From Phycisphaerae bacterium (lineage in GTDB: Bacteria; Planctomycetota; Phycisphaerae; Phycisphaerales; SM1A02): a stretch of 64,000 nucleotides of DNA. This document shows positions 46,332-53,837 of the stretch, piece by piece. The DNA lies in assembly GCA_002711415.1 (NCBI GenBank), contig PARI01000032.1, positions 146,861-210,860 on the forward strand, given 5' to 3'. Both the position numbers and the translations under genes were made by a program. Numbering within the stretch: the stretch's first letter is position 1; each line of letters starts with the position of its first letter. The notes beneath the pieces are model-generated. The model did no database searches, had not been told where the DNA came from, and saw only the letters and a list, made by a program, of their open reading frames with translations.

Positions 46332-47201
46332 TCAGCGTGACTGGCGGATCTTCTCCAGCAACTTGCTGAATTCCTCGGCCAGCCGCTTCCTGGTCTGGCT
46401 GTCGATGTCTGATCGCTGTCGGGCCCGACTGACCGCGGAGAGCATCTGCTGCGCCTCCTGGCGTGTCATGGCCTGGATGTCCCCATCCGTCAGGGGTTCG
46501 GGAATCTCGGCATTCCCATAGGAGCCTGGTTGTCGAGGAACGCTCGGCGTGCTCGCTGGCTGGACCGGGGCCGAAGGAGTCGATGGAGGCGTGTAGGACG
46601 AACTGCTCGAGGTGGATCCGCTGAAGACGCTGCCGGCGTTGTTGCTGGCGAAGATACCTCCGTCGAACAGTCCCTGTGCATCGTTTCCGAAGACGGATAC
46701 CTCGTACTCACCGCCCTTGTGGCCGAGGGTGACAGTCCAGGGTGCATTGATGTTGATGATACGGACCCCGAGGATCTCGTCACCCACGCCACCGCTGTTC
46801 CCATTGTTGAAGAAGACCTTGTCGGCAAAGATCCCGTCAACGGGTGGCCCCGTGTACATCGCCGGTGGCGGTGGAGGTGGAGGCGGTGGTGGAGGCGTGT
46901 ACTCGATCGGATCAGGTTCGGGTGGTGGGGGTGGCGGAGGTCTTCTCGGCGGCTTGGGCGCGAAGAACACCGATCGCCCGTTGAACCGGTCGAGATTCGT
47001 CTGGACCATCGCCACGTGCTGTTGCAGCAGGGGGTCTGATCGGCTCTGGCCTGCGTCACGTGTCGAGGGCGCGATCATCGAGCCGAAGAGTGTCGGCACG
47101 GAGTACAGGACGAAAACGACGACGATGATGCATGCAAGCATGCTGACCACGAGTGGCCCTGACCAACGTACGCCTGATGGGAGCTTGATCCGGTTATCCA
47201 T
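46332..47201 (-). CDS. GspC/PilP-like inner-membrane protein with polyproline linker
   Basis: A single transmembrane helix (about 16-38) is followed by a proline-rich periplasmic linker (about 80-118, runs of up to eleven Pro), then a homology-region (HR)-like domain with 'VGDEILGVRIININAPWTVT' that would contact the secretin. The last 56 residues ('PEPLTDGDIQAMTRQEAQ' onward) form a helical module that is also found at the end of the GspL-like protein. ATG 47201 has GCGAGG seven bases upstream. Placed after the GspM-like gene and before the secretin, it occupies the PilP position of a pilMNOPQ order; GspC/PilP assignment is by domain order, not strong similarity. Confidence 0.7.
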   Translation of the reverse strand: MDNRIKLPSGVRWSGPLVVSMLACIIVVVFVLYSVPTLFGSMIAPSTRDAGQSRSDPLLQQHVAMVQTNLDRFNGRSVFFAPKPPRRPPPPPPPEPDPIEYTPPPPPPPPPPPAMYTGPPVDGIFADKVFFNNGNSGGVGDEILGVRIININAPWTVTLGHKGGEYEVSVFGNDAQGLFDGGIFASNNAGSVFSGSTSSSSSYTPPSTPSAPVQPASTPSVPRQPGSYGNAEIPEPLTDGDIQAMTRQEAQQMLSAVSRARQRSDIDSQTRKRLAEEFSKLLEKIRQSR

Positions 47202-47204
47202 GCT

Positions 47205-47813
47205 TCAGCCTCGCCGTCCCGCGTTCAACGGGGACATGATCCATGCCTCGACCGTCATCTTGACGGTCACCCTGGTCATTCGTTCCATCCTGGTGATGCG
47301 AAGCGAGGAGATTGATTCGATCTCCGGGTTGCTCTCGATCTCCGAGATGATCTTCAGTGCCTCTTCAGGCGACGCGTCGAACTGGAGCCTGCCGGTCACC
47401 TTCTCGATCCGGCCGCCCGTGCTCGAGGTGATGCTTGTGAGTGCATCCGAGGGAAGCTTGGCGCCTCCGAAATTGTCGTAGCTGTCGTTGTATATCTTGT
47501 GGTCCTTCAGGATGGAGTTGATCGTCCTGCTCAGCTTCTTCGCGCCGTCGGCCTCGGTGCTGGGAATGTTGACTGGTCCAACAGCCCTGATCGTCGCCTC
47601 CATTCGCGGGGAGAACTCGGCTTCCTTGCTGGCACCTTCGTGAAGGATCTCAGCGTACCGGTCGGCGCTCTGGTTCCACTGTCGGGCCACCGCCCAGAGG
47701 TACTCGTCGGCAAGCAGGAACAGCACCATGACGGCCAGGACGGCGATGCTGCCCTGGTAGACCGGTGACAGGCCCCTGTACTTCTCCCATGTTTGCTCCA
47801 CTCGATCGCTCAT
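47205..47813 (-). CDS. GspM/PilO-like inner-membrane assembly protein
   Basis: The 202-residue protein has a short cytoplasmic N-terminus, one membrane helix ('YQGSIAVLAVMVLFLLADEY', about 19-38), a coiled region and a ferredoxin-like C-terminal domain ('GRLQFDASPEEALKIISEIE', 'RMTRVTVKMTVEAWIM'), the plan of GspM and PilO. It would stabilise the GspL homologue at the inner membrane. The start ATG overlaps the gspL-like stop by four bases and its own stop lies three bases before the gspC-like start, so the three are tightly coupled. Confidence 0.78.
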   Translation of the reverse strand: MSDRVEQTWEKYRGLSPVYQGSIAVLAVMVLFLLADEYLWAVARQWNQSADRYAEILHEGASKEAEFSPRMEATIRAVGPVNIPSTEADGAKKLSRTINSILKDHKIYNDSYDNFGGAKLPSDALTSITSSTGGRIEKVTGRLQFDASPEEALKIISEIESNPEIESISSLRITRMERMTRVTVKMTVEAWIMSPLNAGRRG

Positions 47814-49729
47814 CCTGCCTCCTTCACCCGATCAAGCAGGAGCCTGAACTGATTCTTGAGCTGCTCGTTCGCCTGTTCATCCAGGCCCGGGAGTTGCCTT
47901 GCTTCGGCGATCCGTGCCAGTGCCTCCTGGGCTTCAGTCTTCGTGAGTGCACTGATCTGCTCCGGTGTTAGCAGTTCAGGCAGTGAGTCGCTCGGGTTCG
48001 TGGTTGTCCGGTCCGGGCCACCGCCTCGCTTGGCGAGACCGGAACTGCCCGAACCCCTCCGGGAGAGATTTCTTCGATCTCGAGTGGATTCCTCCTCGTT
48101 CTCCTCGTCGATCGTCGTCTCATCCTCGGTCGTTTCGGTTGTTGCGACCATCTCGGTCGCAGGGTTCTCCGACTCCTCCTCCTCAGCAGCAGGTTCAATC
48201 TCGGCCGTCGCATCGGCGACCACTTCACTCTGCTCCTCCGCCTCGGATTCTTCTTCTTCGGGCTCTTCCTGCTTTCCGTACCGTCGCTCAGACAGGGTCA
48301 ATGCACCGAAGTCCTGCTCCTCGGGATACCTGAAGACGTACGTTGGTCGGGCGATCTCCGCTGTCAACGTGAACTCGTAATCACCGCGAGCGTTGGGCTT
48401 GTCCCAGCTTGGCGTGACTCGTTCGAAGATCCTGCTCTCGTACATCTGCGACTGCATCAGCCCGATGCGTTCCGTGGCGATCATCCCGTCATGCTTCTTC
48501 GCCAGCCCGTGCAGCGTGATCCGCTCGCCGTGGTTGATGACGATCTGATCCAGGTCGATCCCCTCGGGCGTTGTGCAGGCGATGTCGGCCAGCAGCTTGG
48601 TCATAGGCCACGATCGCTGTTCGAGCTCATCATACATCTCCAACTGCTTGTCCAAGTCCTCGAGCTTCAACTCGTATGCCTGGCGATCCGGCAGCTTGAC
48701 CTTCAGGATTCCAAGGCGTGCCAGCGCGATCGCAGCCGGCCCGAAGCCGATGACCAGGATCGCCGCGATCAGGATTCCGATGGCTATTCTCGGTTCGGAC
48801 ATGCGTTCGGCGGTGTTGGCGATCAGCCCCTGGTCCTTGCTTGGGGGATCGATCCTCAACGCCATCAGCGGCTCCATCGGTCCGGCCGCTGCCAGTACAA
48901 CGCCCAGGTGCAGACCCCACTCCTGGAACCACTGTGCATCTGCCGGCAGTCCCTTCACGTGATCTGCCAGAGCGTTCCTGACCTGATCCGAAAGCACCAG
49001 TTGCGGTCCGTTGGTGCCCTGGAGCGAGGACTCGATCCAATCGACCTGTCTCTTGACCTCGTCCTCGGGCACGTTTGCATTGAAGGCCGACTCGGCGAAC
49101 GCCCGTCCGACGCAGGCCCCCCAGGGCTCGCCAGGAGCGGCCTCGACGAGCGTGTTCCTGATGATCAAGCCCTTGCTTGATCGGTAGACCAGTGAGATTG
49201 TTCCATCGTCACTGTTGGTCCAGATCAACGGGGCATCAGTTCCGCCTTCGCCGCACAACCCGAGCAGTCCGGTGAGAATCGGCGTGTAGCCGACCTGTTC
49301 ATCCAGTTCCAGAGGCTTGATGCTTCGTTCAAGGGGCCATGCCATGATGACCCCCGTTGCACCGGAGCCTTGTGAGTCCGAGGTGCTGGCCATCACGGTT
49401 CTGTGCTTGGGAATCCCCCCGAGGATGTGGGTTTCGGCCTGCAGGCTCAATGCGGCCTGAACCTGCTCCTTCCCGGCATCCGGGAGGGGGCAGAGCCTGC
49501 TGATCACTGTCGTGGAGGGCAGCATCTCGACGACGTGGGCTGCCTGGGCATCCTGGATCAGCGATTCCAGGCCTTCCAGGTCGCTCACATCGGTCATGGT
49601 CGCCAATTCGACCATGGATCCATCGATTCTGGCGACCATGGCCTTCCAGCCTGTCTTATCGGGCTTCAGGATCGCCCAGCAGGCCTGATCCACTGTCTGC
49701 TTCTGCCTGTTGTTGCTCTTTCTCGGCAT
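47810..49729 (-). CDS. GspL-like protein (PilM-PilN type fusion) with acidic linker and shared C-terminal module
   Basis: The N-terminal ~290 residues fit an actin-like/GspL cytoplasmic domain ('LLGLCGEGGTDAPLIWTNSD'), one transmembrane helix lies at about 315-338, and a PilN-like periplasmic part follows to about 480. A disordered, Glu-rich linker (about 490-575) and a helical C-terminal module beginning 'PELLTPEQISALTKTEAQ' complete the 639 residues. The module resembles the C-terminus of the GspC-like protein two genes away. In known systems GspL recruits the ATPase GspE to the membrane. The start at 49729 is six bases from the gspK stop. Confidence 0.78.
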   Translation of the reverse strand: MPRKSNNRQKQTVDQACWAILKPDKTGWKAMVARIDGSMVELATMTDVSDLEGLESLIQDAQAAHVVEMLPSTTVISRLCPLPDAGKEQVQAALSLQAETHILGGIPKHRTVMASTSDSQGSGATGVIMAWPLERSIKPLELDEQVGYTPILTGLLGLCGEGGTDAPLIWTNSDDGTISLVYRSSKGLIIRNTLVEAAPGEPWGACVGRAFAESAFNANVPEDEVKRQVDWIESSLQGTNGPQLVLSDQVRNALADHVKGLPADAQWFQEWGLHLGVVLAAAGPMEPLMALRIDPPSKDQGLIANTAERMSEPRIAIGILIAAILVIGFGPAAIALARLGILKVKLPDRQAYELKLEDLDKQLEMYDELEQRSWPMTKLLADIACTTPEGIDLDQIVINHGERITLHGLAKKHDGMIATERIGLMQSQMYESRIFERVTPSWDKPNARGDYEFTLTAEIARPTYVFRYPEEQDFGALTLSERRYGKQEEPEEEESEAEEQSEVVADATAEIEPAAEEEESENPATEMVATTETTEDETTIDEENEEESTRDRRNLSRRGSGSSGLAKRGGGPDRTTTNPSDSLPELLTPEQISALTKTEAQEALARIAEARQLPGLDEQANEQLKNQFRLLLDRVKEAG

Positions 49730-49735
49730 CTTCGA

Positions 49736-51145
49736 TTACTGCTCCCTGTACGCCAGGATCTTCACTGGGAGAGTAGAACGATCAACTACCACGACCATTT
49801 CAACCTCTGTACCGGTGGAAAACGCTCTTCCCTTGCTTGAAATCGTGAAAACGTTGCTGATCACATCAAGTTTCGCTCCCATTGAGGCCAGCATTCCAGC
49901 TTCCATCCCGCTGACCTCCAGCAGGTCAACGAGGCTGGTGATCCCTCCGAGGCGGTTCTCCCTCAGGGCGATGATTCCATTGACCAGGTCTGGCTCGAAC
50001 CCCACCAGATCCTCAAGGACGGCTGCGGAGGCGGTATTGACGTTCACCTTGCCGGGGCTCCGTTGCTCGAGCGTGGCCAGTGTGCTCTCCTGGAAGATCA
50101 GCCTCAGCTGATCATCCGTCAATGGGGATGGCTCCTGCTGGCTCTGGCCGCTGGTTCCCGCCGAGCTTCTCATGCTGTTGCCCAGTGCCGTACCCGAGGA
50201 TGAATTACCCGTGTCCGCCAGGTCCGCCAGGTCCACGATCAGGAGTGATGCCAGCTGAGCGTTGTCCTGTCCGGCGAAGTTGGACAGCGCGGCAGCCTGG
50301 GCCTCGTCGACATCGAGTCGACCCATCATCTCCTGTGACGTCGCCTCTTTCAGGTTCAGCCTCGGCAGACCGGACATCCCCATCCCGCCATCAATCGAGT
50401 AGGTCGTGAGCATGGCCGCCCAGCCTTCCTGAAGGATCCCATCCGGGTCGTCCGGGGGCCATGTCGTGTTGCCATCGTCTTCGTTCGGATCGAGCCGGTT
50501 GTTGAAGTTCCAATCCTCTCCACGGACGAACTCCGGCCAGGCCCCGGCAACGAGCTCGACCTCCGCGATGCTGCGGAACGGAGCATTTCGGGGCGTATAG
50601 CCATGGCTCCTGTTGATGTAGTACTCCTCTTCCGCACCCATGCCCTCGACCTCGTCATTCTCATCCATCCAGTCGATGATCGAGTCGGCGACATCGGCCG
50701 TCATGTCAGGAAGATTCAGCAGTTCCATCGATGACAGCAGGTTGATGTTCGCCTTGCCATGCTCATCCATGGGGCCGGCCCATTCCTGTCCGTCGGTGTA
50801 GTGCCTGATGTCCCAGCTTCCGGTCAACACCTCGCCGACCGAGTAGTTCTCCAGTTCGTCCACCATCTGCATGGGGTTTTCCGGTTCCGGGTTTTCCGTG
50901 TAGTACCCCATGATCGCTATCATCTGTTCAACGCCTGCACGCGCCGCCCACCGGGCCTGTACCTGGGCGAGTTGTTCTCGACCGATGGTCGCCTGGCGGA
51001 ACGAGATCACCTGCAAGGCAGCGGTGATCACGGCCGCGATGGCAAGGGACCAGATCACCACGACGATCGTCGAGCCCTTCGACGGCCTACGGTGATCTGT
51101 TGTTATCCTGCCTGTCTCCACTCGTGTCGCCTTGCCTGGGGTCAT
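49736..51145 (-). CDS. gspK: Type II secretion minor pseudopilin GspK
   Basis: The N-terminal membrane helix 'GSTIVVVIWSLAIAAVITAA' lacks the +5 Glu, as GspK does, because it caps the pseudopilus. The body contains 'HGKANINLLSSMELLNLPDM' and a helix-hairpin-helix-like motif 'KVNVNTASAAVLEDLVGFEP' with 'IIALRENRLGGITSLVDLLE', the hallmark alpha domain of GspK. 469 residues is somewhat long. A possible calcium site 'NNRLDPNEDDGN' lies near residue 218. ATG 51145 follows three bases after the gspJ stop region. It forms the tip complex with GspI and GspJ encoded just upstream. Confidence 0.9.
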   Translation of the reverse strand: MTPGKATRVETGRITTDHRRPSKGSTIVVVIWSLAIAAVITAALQVISFRQATIGREQLAQVQARWAARAGVEQMIAIMGYYTENPEPENPMQMVDELENYSVGEVLTGSWDIRHYTDGQEWAGPMDEHGKANINLLSSMELLNLPDMTADVADSIIDWMDENDEVEGMGAEEEYYINRSHGYTPRNAPFRSIAEVELVAGAWPEFVRGEDWNFNNRLDPNEDDGNTTWPPDDPDGILQEGWAAMLTTYSIDGGMGMSGLPRLNLKEATSQEMMGRLDVDEAQAAALSNFAGQDNAQLASLLIVDLADLADTGNSSSGTALGNSMRSSAGTSGQSQQEPSPLTDDQLRLIFQESTLATLEQRSPGKVNVNTASAAVLEDLVGFEPDLVNGIIALRENRLGGITSLVDLLEVSGMEAGMLASMGAKLDVISNVFTISSKGRAFSTGTEVEMVVVVDRSTLPVKILAYREQ

Positions 51146-51147
51146 CT

Positions 51148-52173
51148 TCAGTCACGGAACTGGTTGCTTGATGGGATGGTGCTTGATCCCGATGGTCTCG
51201 AACTCGGGATCGTCGAACCGGTGCGGCCTCCACGGCCTCCACTGATGCTGGGTCCGCTGGAACCGGTGCCTCCCGGCTTGCTGCCAGAGCCTCCGGGCTT
51301 GCCACCCTGGGATCCACCACCTCTCCCTCCTCCAGAACCTGGAATCCCACCACCACCACCACCACCGGTTGATCCGGGCTGCCCGCTCGCTGCGGAGCCG
51401 CTGCCGGAGATCCCACTGCCAGTGCCATCATTCATTGGATCATCCGGGTCCATTTCGTCCTCCTCGACCTGGTTCTCGATCGGCGGGAGGATTCGATCTA
51501 TGGCGATCTGGGTTCGCAGCGTGATGACCGTGGCGTCCACGTCGTAAGGCTCGGTCTCGTTTGGCTGACCGACTGCATCGATCGTGATCCGGATCGCCCA
51601 GGGCATGCCGTAGATGTCCGAGTCCCAGTCCTGGAACCATGTTTCACCGTCATACGCCTGTATGTCCAGCCCGACGATGCCGTCGGCGATCGGGGTGACG
51701 ATGCCGCCACCATCGGGAACATCATCGGGGACCGCGTCCCGCCTCTGCCAGAGCGCGACACCGAGCTCATCATCCATGATCCTGAACTGCGTCTCGTACT
51801 CGAATCCCTCGCCGTTGTACTCGATCGATCGCAGTGGCTTGAGCTTGTTGCTGAAGATCAGCAGTTCATCACGAGGGAACTCGCCCAATGGCGAGTCGAT
51901 CCGACTGTCGGTGATCAGGACGCGAGAGTCGAACAGGTCCTGGCTCCGAAGCACACCGGCGATGTCCCTTCTGATCTCGTTCAGTGCCGTGGCCGCCCTC
52001 TGTGTCGCGGTCAGCCTGATGCGGGTGCTGCTCCTGGCCCGTGTCAGTTGAAGGAGGCTCAGCGTCACAGTTCCGATGACGATGACCGCGATGCTGCCTG
52101 CGACGATCAATTCAACGAGCGTGAAGCCGCGTCTTCGATTCGTTCGATGCGATCTATCCCAGGTCTTCTTCAT
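51148..52173 (-). CDS. gspJ: Type II secretion minor pseudopilin GspJ with Gly/Ser-rich tail
   Basis: The leader 'RSHRTNRRRG' precedes 'FTLVELIVAGSIAVIVIGTV', a class III prepilin signal with Glu +5. The next ~210 residues match the beta-rich GspJ fold ('RRDIAGVLRSQDLFDSRVLI' region). The final ~80 residues are an unusual Gly/Ser/Pro low-complexity tail, nearly free of hydrophobics and absent from typical GspJ. ATG 52173 has AGAGGG upstream and overlaps the gspI end by 20 bases; the in-frame start at 52200 is alternative. The tail would project from the pseudopilus tip. Confidence 0.85.
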   Translation of the reverse strand: MKKTWDRSHRTNRRRGFTLVELIVAGSIAVIVIGTVTLSLLQLTRARSSTRIRLTATQRAATALNEIRRDIAGVLRSQDLFDSRVLITDSRIDSPLGEFPRDELLIFSNKLKPLRSIEYNGEGFEYETQFRIMDDELGVALWQRRDAVPDDVPDGGGIVTPIADGIVGLDIQAYDGETWFQDWDSDIYGMPWAIRITIDAVGQPNETEPYDVDATVITLRTQIAIDRILPPIENQVEEDEMDPDDPMNDGTGSGISGSGSAASGQPGSTGGGGGGGIPGSGGGRGGGSQGGKPGGSGSKPGGTGSSGPSISGGRGGRTGSTIPSSRPSGSSTIPSSNQFRD

Positions 52174-52621
52174 ACCGTCCCTCTCGATCAATCGGCTCAT
52201 CGGGCTCCCTGATGGGATCCGGTTCCTCGCCGAGTTTCATGGCGATCAGTGTTGCGACCGAATAGCTTGTTCCGTTGTCATGGGTGACCGTCGCGGTCAC
52301 GGCGTATGGATCTCCGACCGCAGGATCCTCGATCTCGATCTCGAATTCGAACTCTTCGAACGGAGCCTCGAACCGACCGAAGGTGTCATGGAGTTTCGGA
52401 AAGTCCACCGGGCCCTCGGTGAGCACGCTGGAGAGCAGCTCATCAAGCAGTGCTGCGGCGAGGATTTCCTGCTCTCCCTGTTGCTGGAGACGAAGTCCAC
52501 GGGTGGCCAGAGTCAGGATCGTCGTGAGCCCGATCGCCAGGAGGATGCCCGAGACGATGACGTCCACCAGGGCGAAGCCCCGTCGGCGTGAGCGCCGTGC
52601 TGGATGGTGTCGATTCGTCAT
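52154..52621 (-). CDS. gspI: Type II secretion minor pseudopilin GspI
   Basis: The leader 'RHHPARRSRRRG' is followed by 'FALVDVIVSGILLAIGLTTI'. Gly -1 is present, but +5 is Asp instead of the near-invariant Glu, a rare and possibly functional change. 'AAALLDELLSSVL' fits the conserved GspI helix region, and the C-terminal half is beta-rich and acidic. The start at 52621 shares one base with the gspH stop (TGATG). At 155 residues it is a little longer than typical GspI. It would initiate the pseudopilus tip with GspJ and GspK. Confidence 0.85.
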   Translation of the reverse strand: MTNRHHPARRSRRRGFALVDVIVSGILLAIGLTTILTLATRGLRLQQQGEQEILAAALLDELLSSVLTEGPVDFPKLHDTFGRFEAPFEEFEFEIEIEDPAVGDPYAVTATVTHDNGTSYSVATLIAMKLGEEPDPIREPDEPIDREGRYEEDLG

Positions 52622-53208
52622 CACCATACGTCCCTTGTCCTTCCGGCATCATCAAGGTCAAAAGCCTCCCTGAAGCCCTCGGATTCACCCGAATCCTCGG
52701 AGCGATAGGGGGAATGGCTGTGTGGGAGCAGCGTGAGCGTCGTGTCCATCCCCGGTGCTTCCAGTCGCACCTGGATCATCGGCCTGTCCTCGCCTGGAAC
52801 CGACTTGATGAACCATTCGCCGTCCGTGTTCATCCTCAGTTGGTTCTCCAGGACCTCCGCGATCCTGACGCCTTCAGGCAACCGGACCTCGGGCACCAGT
52901 ACGTCGCGTCTCCAGAATGCGGGTTCGCTCGGGGCCTCAGGGTCCACGTCGAGGATCATCAGCGAGATCGCGTCCCTCTGTGGATCCATCCAGATGCCGA
53001 CCTGCTGGTCGCCGATCGATTCCTTGTACGCGAACATTGTCATGAGGTCGGTGATCTGCTCCAGGGCGAGCTCGTTTCGTCTTCCCTGGAGCCCGGTGAT
53101 CCGTGGAACGATCAGGCCGGCAAGCAGCATCATGACGACTGCAACGACCAGGACCTCCGCAAGTGTGAAGCCCCTGTGTCGCCTTGATGTTCCTGTCAAA
53201 CGAGACAT
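52621..53208 (-). CDS. gspH: Type II secretion pseudopilin GspH
   Basis: The prepilin signal is 'RLTGTSRRHRG' before 'FTLAEVLVVAVVMMLLAGLI', with Glu +5. The ~150-residue beta domain ('GIWMDPQRDAISLMILDVDP' and 'LENQLRMNTDGEWFIKS') fits GspH. ATG 53208 has AGGA nine bases upstream and begins 28 bases after the gspG stop; ATG 53226 and the frame start at 53307, inside gspG, are less likely. The C-terminal ~20 residues ('SEGFREAFDLDDAGRTRDVW') are polar and not part of the core. Confidence 0.85.
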   Translation of the reverse strand: MSRLTGTSRRHRGFTLAEVLVVAVVMMLLAGLIVPRITGLQGRRNELALEQITDLMTMFAYKESIGDQQVGIWMDPQRDAISLMILDVDPEAPSEPAFWRRDVLVPEVRLPEGVRIAEVLENQLRMNTDGEWFIKSVPGEDRPMIQVRLEAPGMDTTLTLLPHSHSPYRSEDSGESEGFREAFDLDDAGRTRDVW

Positions 53209-53236
53209 CTCCGGGATTCCTGTCATCAGTCGGCTG

Positions 53237-53683
53237 CTAATCCACGATCTCCTGGCCGTGGATGATGTCCTGGTCATCGCCTTCGCCACCGATCTTCCCG
53301 TCGGCACCGAAGCTGATCACGTCGAAGTCGTAGTTAACTTCGCCGGGAATCCTGATGATGAAGGGGTTGTCCCATGGGTCGATCAGCGCCTTCTTGTTTC
53401 CGAGGATCGGATCCGAGTCCGCAACGAGCATCTCGAGCGAGAAGTCATCCGGGAGCGTGCTCACGCCTTCCTCGGTCATGTACAGCGTGACTGCCTGGGC
53501 AAGGCTGGACGCGTCCGCGAGGGCCTTCTTCTGCTTGGCTTCGCCGACATAGGTCCACAGACGGGGGACGACCAGAGCGGCCAGCAGGGCGACGATGGTC
53601 ACCGCGACGATCACTTCCATGAGCGTGAATGCTCGTCGTGTGTTTCTGCGTGCCGCCCGTCGCTGTCGATCGAGAGTGTTCAT
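53237..53683 (-). CDS. gspG: Type II secretion major pseudopilin GspG
   Basis: The leader is followed by 'FTLMEVIVAVTIVALLAALV' with Ala at -1 and Glu +5. The family's C-terminal calcium site is present: 'IDPWDNPFIIRI', then 'VISFGADGKIGGEGDDQDI', corresponding to 'DPWGxPY....SxGxDG'. This is the main subunit of the pseudopilus. ATG 53683 has AGGAGA seven bases upstream; the open frame extends to 53722. It is the first of seven closely spaced genes (G-H-I-J-K-L-M) and probably starts a transcription unit distinct from gspE-gspF, judging from the 154-base gap. Confidence 0.93.
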   Translation of the reverse strand: MNTLDRQRRAARRNTRRAFTLMEVIVAVTIVALLAALVVPRLWTYVGEAKQKKALADASSLAQAVTLYMTEEGVSTLPDDFSLEMLVADSDPILGNKKALIDPWDNPFIIRIPGEVNYDFDVISFGADGKIGGEGDDQDIIHGQEIVD

Positions 53684-53739
53684 GATTTCTCCTGCTGTTC
53701 CGATGAGTCCCATGCGATCCAATTGAGTCAGACAGTCAT

Positions 53740-53767
53740 GTTATCGGTCTGATCACGGCCGTGTCAT
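53740..53767 (-). promoter_or_regulatory. Putative promoter of the gspG operon
   Basis: On the minus strand ATGACA (53767-53762) and GATAAC (53745-53740) are spaced by 16 bases, in the 154-base gap between gspF and gspG. They match five of six and four of six consensus positions. Confidence 0.4.
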
Positions 53768-53774
53768 GGCCATT

Positions 53775-53792
53775 GAGCCCTCCCCGGGGCTC
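53775..53792 (-). terminator. Hairpin between gspF and gspG
   Basis: GAGCCC and GGGCTC (53775-53780, 53787-53792) form a perfect 6-bp stem with a six-base loop, 45 bases after the gspF stop. No T-run follows, so it may be a weak terminator or an mRNA-processing hairpin rather than a rho-independent terminator. Confidence 0.35.
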
Positions 53793-53837
53793 TCCAGCAT
53801 GCATAACGAGGCTGCAGCTCGAATCTTGCAGGGGATT

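Noticed and set aside
46860-46960. GGTGGAGGTGG-like repeats considered as a tandem DNA repeat
   Set aside because: They encode the polyproline linker of the GspC-like protein on the minus strand; spacing follows codons.
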